Source of the DNA: Brachionus rotundiformis
Lineage: Eukaryota > Rotifera > Eurotatoria > Ploima > Brachionidae
NCBI GenBank assembly: GCA_016802295.1
Contig: JAESIW010000137.1
Span: 5,458,146-5,522,145, forward strand
Direction of reading: 5' to 3'
Length of the DNA stretch: 64,000 bases
This document shows, piece after piece, positions 61,224 to 64,000 of the stretch (positions are counted from its first letter, which is position 1; every line of letters starts with the position of its first letter). Made by a program: the position numbers and the translations under genes. A model generated the notes under the pieces. That model did no database searches and was not told where the DNA came from. It saw only the letters and a list, made by a program, of their open reading frames with translations.

Positions 61224-64000
61224 ATGACTTCTTCAGAAATTCAAATGGCCAGGATCAGTGAGCAAGAACCATTTGTCGATAATGGAGACACAATGTTAAA
61301 TTCCGGTGTGAATTCCAAAATCTATAAAGAATACATAAAATCGGGATTTGGACTTTTGGGAACTTTTTGTCTTATAGCATTTTTTATTGTGGTACAATTC
61401 GGCGCGGTTTTTACAGATTATTTTGTATCAGAATGGTAAGCTAAATATAATTTTAGATAAGTGTTTTGATGATTTATCCTAAAGGGCTAATGATGAGCAA
61501 ATAATTTCTCTCCAAAAAATGGACTTAAATATTTCGAATAAAAGTTTGAATAATAGTTTTTCAAATGAAGCTTTAAATACATATATCCCAAATAGAAGCT
61601 ATTATCTTTATAGATATATAAGTAATAATTAGAAAAAATCGAATTTGAGAGCTTTTTTTCTAGTATTTTAAAATTTTAAGTTCAAGCAAATATTGTTCTT
61701 TTATTATTGTTCACAAGACCATTGATTTATTATATGATGTGTGTAAAAGCTGCAAAAAGAATGTTTAACAAGCTTCTCTGGGCTGTTTTGTCCAAAAATT
61801 TAAATTTTTTTTTGAAAAACAAAGAAGGTTACCTTAGAAAATTAATAAATCAATCTATTTAATATTGAAAAAATAAATAAGGTGATATAATGAATCGTTG
61901 CAGTCGAGATCAGGGAGTCGTTGATGAAACACTACCTAGTACTAATTTTGATTTTATTCAAGTAAAAAAATTAAGTTCAATTTAATTTTTTTATTTTTTA
62001 ATATTAAAAAACTAAGATTTCTTCATTTATTCTCATCACATTCGGACTTGCGATATACGTCAACTATTTTATTTTGATTGCGCTTTTACCGCTTTGTGTA
62101 TTTTTTTATTGCTTCAGAAAGTATTATATCGAAAAAGCCCGTCAACTAAGACGACTCGAAGCTGAAAGTATTTTTAAATTACTTATTTTATTTTTAATTT
62201 ATTTTAATTTATCTAATGTTTTAATAGAGCGAACACCATTATTAAATCATCTGAATGATACAACAAGCGGAATCGCTGTTATTCGCTCATCTAAAAAGAC
62301 AGATACGTATAGAAGCTCTTACCATTCAAAAATGAATGATTATACAAACGTTAACTTTCCTTATATAACAGCCAAAAGATGGTTTGCCCTTAGATTAGAT
62401 CTTGCTATTGTAATCTTTATAGCTTTTATTATATATGGTTCAGTATTAGTACAGAGTAAATTTAAATAGTTTCTAAATTTCAACAATTAATTTTTTTGAA
62501 AGATTGGTTTAAAAATTTACCCATTACTCCGGCTAGCATAGGTTTATTGTTGACATATTGTTTTCAATTATCGACACAATTTCAATTCTGCGTTCGACAA
62601 TCTTGTGAAGCTGAGTGCTCAGTAAGGAAATTAGTGAAAGTATTCATTCTAATGACTATTAATTTTGTAAAAAATTAAGATGATATCTGTGGAAAGAATA
62701 TGCAAATATTTTGAAGAAGAGGAAAATGATAAACAAGGCAAGACAACTACAAATATTACGAATTGGCCCTCGAACGGAAAAATTGAATTACAAAATGTCA
62801 GCTTCAGATATAATCAACAAGTTGGTTACATTTTTCAAAATAAAGATTTTGTTTTTGAATCTGGACAACACTTTGGAATAATAGGTATATAATTGTTGAG
62901 AAGATTAGTGTAATTTTTATTTTTTTTTAAATAAAATCAAAGGATTTAACGGTGTTGGAAAATCCTCTCTTTTCAACATAATCCTGCGACTTTATGATAT
63001 TGAAAATGGTAATATTTTAATTGATAATATAAATATACGTCAAATTAGCTTGAATGATTTACGAAAACGAATTACTATAATAGCGGTAAAATGGTCAAAA
63101 ATTTTATAAATTATTAACTAATTTGATTAATAGCAAGATCCAGTAATTTTCCAAACAACAGTCCGTGAAAATCTAGACCCGTTTCATCTTAAAAGGGATG
63201 ATGAATTAAAACGTGTCTTAGAATCAGTAATATTTTGTTTAAAAAAAATTTATTTTAAAACATTTAATAATTGGTAATATGAAGGATTTCTGCTTTTCAT
63301 ATAATCATAAAGCAATATCTTTTAATTCTTAAAATAAGTATAAATCAAATTTAAAAGCATTAGATAGATAATTTTTTTTATTATTTAGTTTATTTTAAAT
63401 GTTTCCTAAGTTGTTTCATAAATTTAAATGTTGATTCTAGTTAGTATAATAGTTTTATGACTAAAAAGATAATCATGCATTTTTAATAAAAATTATTTTC
63501 TTATGAAAATAATTGTATCATAATGATACATAAACTGTAACTTCATAATAAGGTTATGTGAAAAAATTATTAAATTAATAACCTTCCAAAGATTAAAAGA
63601 TTAAACTTTTTTATTAACTTTATAGTAAACATTTCTCTTGAAAATTTATTTAAAAAATTTGTTTTGAAATTTAACCTCACAAAGTTTGAATTAGCTTTTT
63701 TTCATTTAATTTGACACTATGTTAAAAGAAATTCTATATTAAAGTATTAAAAAATAAGTCGTTGAAAATTGAATTTTTTAGGTAGATTTGCAACGACTGG
63801 ATCTCGATGATCAAGCACCAAATTTGAGTCATGGCGAAAAACAGCTTTTATGCTTTGCTAGAGGGCTTTTAAAAGATACCAAAATATATTTAATTGATGA
63901 AGCAACGTCAAATTTAAGCAATGAGTAATGCTTTGAAATTAATGAAGTAATTTTTAATAAATAAATATCTTAAGAGTTGAAAGAACAATTCAAAGAATCA
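61224..64000 (+). CDS. ABCC4/MRP4-like transporter, TMD2-NBD2 half (12 exons, 3' end beyond window)
   Basis: Exons 61224-61435, 61485-61621, 61681-61827, 61882-61961, 62017-62167, 62228-62455, 62503-62621, 62680-62884, 62943-63085, 63134-63226, 63782-63924 and 63975 to the edge; phases agree throughout and no stop is met. Start: ATG of MTSSEIQMARISEQ, just after a TTTTTTTTAG that could equally be an acceptor. Blocks typical of ABCC proteins: YKEYIKSGFG, MNRCSRDQGVVDE, FRKYYIEKARQLRRLEAE, ERTPLLNHLNDTTSGIAVI, KRWFALRLD, FCVRQSCEAE, MISVERICKYFEEEE, NVSFRYN, Walker A GFNGVGKSS, LRKRITIIAQDPVIFQTTVR and ENLDPF, signature LSHGEKQ (family consensus LSxGQ), Walker B IYLIDEATSN. About ten residues before the signature are missing compared with MRP4. 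Either the C-terminal half of a split or broken full transporter, or a functional half-transporter. Confidence 0.85.

Noticed and set aside
1..64000. tRNA or rRNA genes, CRISPR arrays, bacterial operons
   Set aside because: No cloverleaf-like B-box pattern, rRNA-like block or regularly spaced direct repeats were seen by eye, and introns and families mark this as eukaryotic nuclear DNA. A tRNA scan was not possible here.

Overview
This is an AT-rich (visibly well over 70% A+T) nuclear window from a small-genome invertebrate animal. Genes have very short introns (mostly 45-80 bases, GT...AG), short spacers, and proteins that match metazoan families: a two-finger GATA factor, dystrobrevin, RAD9, gamma-glutamyl carboxylase, a CYP46-type P450, NAGK, BTB-kelch, TMEM243 and ABCC/MRP. 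The gene style and base composition would fit a monogonont rotifer such as Brachionus. That taxonomic guess is inference; nothing in the window proves it. No tools were run: exon joins were made by hand from reading frame, GT/AG sites and matching intron phase, plus family motifs.

Left third (1-18.3 kb): a gene of unknown function (+) with a ZZZ3/Atac1-like SANT gene nested on the opposite strand in its intron; then, all on the minus strand, an N-acetylglucosamine kinase, a CYP46-like P450 and a second N-acetylglucosamine kinase; then about 4 kb of upstream DNA and a GATA1/2/3-type transcription factor (+).

Middle (18.3-41.3 kb): nearly 13 kb with no supportable gene between GATA and dystrobrevin, containing one decayed coding remnant and two small hairpins. 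Then dystrobrevin (+, 8 exons), RAD9 (+, 6 exons), a MITE copy, and vitamin K-dependent gamma-carboxylase (-, 6 exons).

Right third (41.3-64 kb): a secreted three-repeat PPC-like protein, a LINE 3' fragment, a BTB-BACK-kelch protein, a four-exon TMEM243 gene that no long ORF reveals, and two neighbouring genes of an unrecognised disordered family sharing a KLYTFYDY motif. After these comes a repeat-rich stretch (second MITE copy, a long perfect hairpin, a foldback element, and a partial duplicate of the next gene) and an ABCC4/MRP4-like transporter. In the transporter, the TMD1-NBD1 half has an in-frame stop and its own termination codon, while the TMD2-NBD2 half is open to the window edge.

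Most genes look like unrelated neighbours. The local relations that matter are the paralogous NAGK pair, the KLYTFYDY pair, and the duplicated and split ABC transporter.
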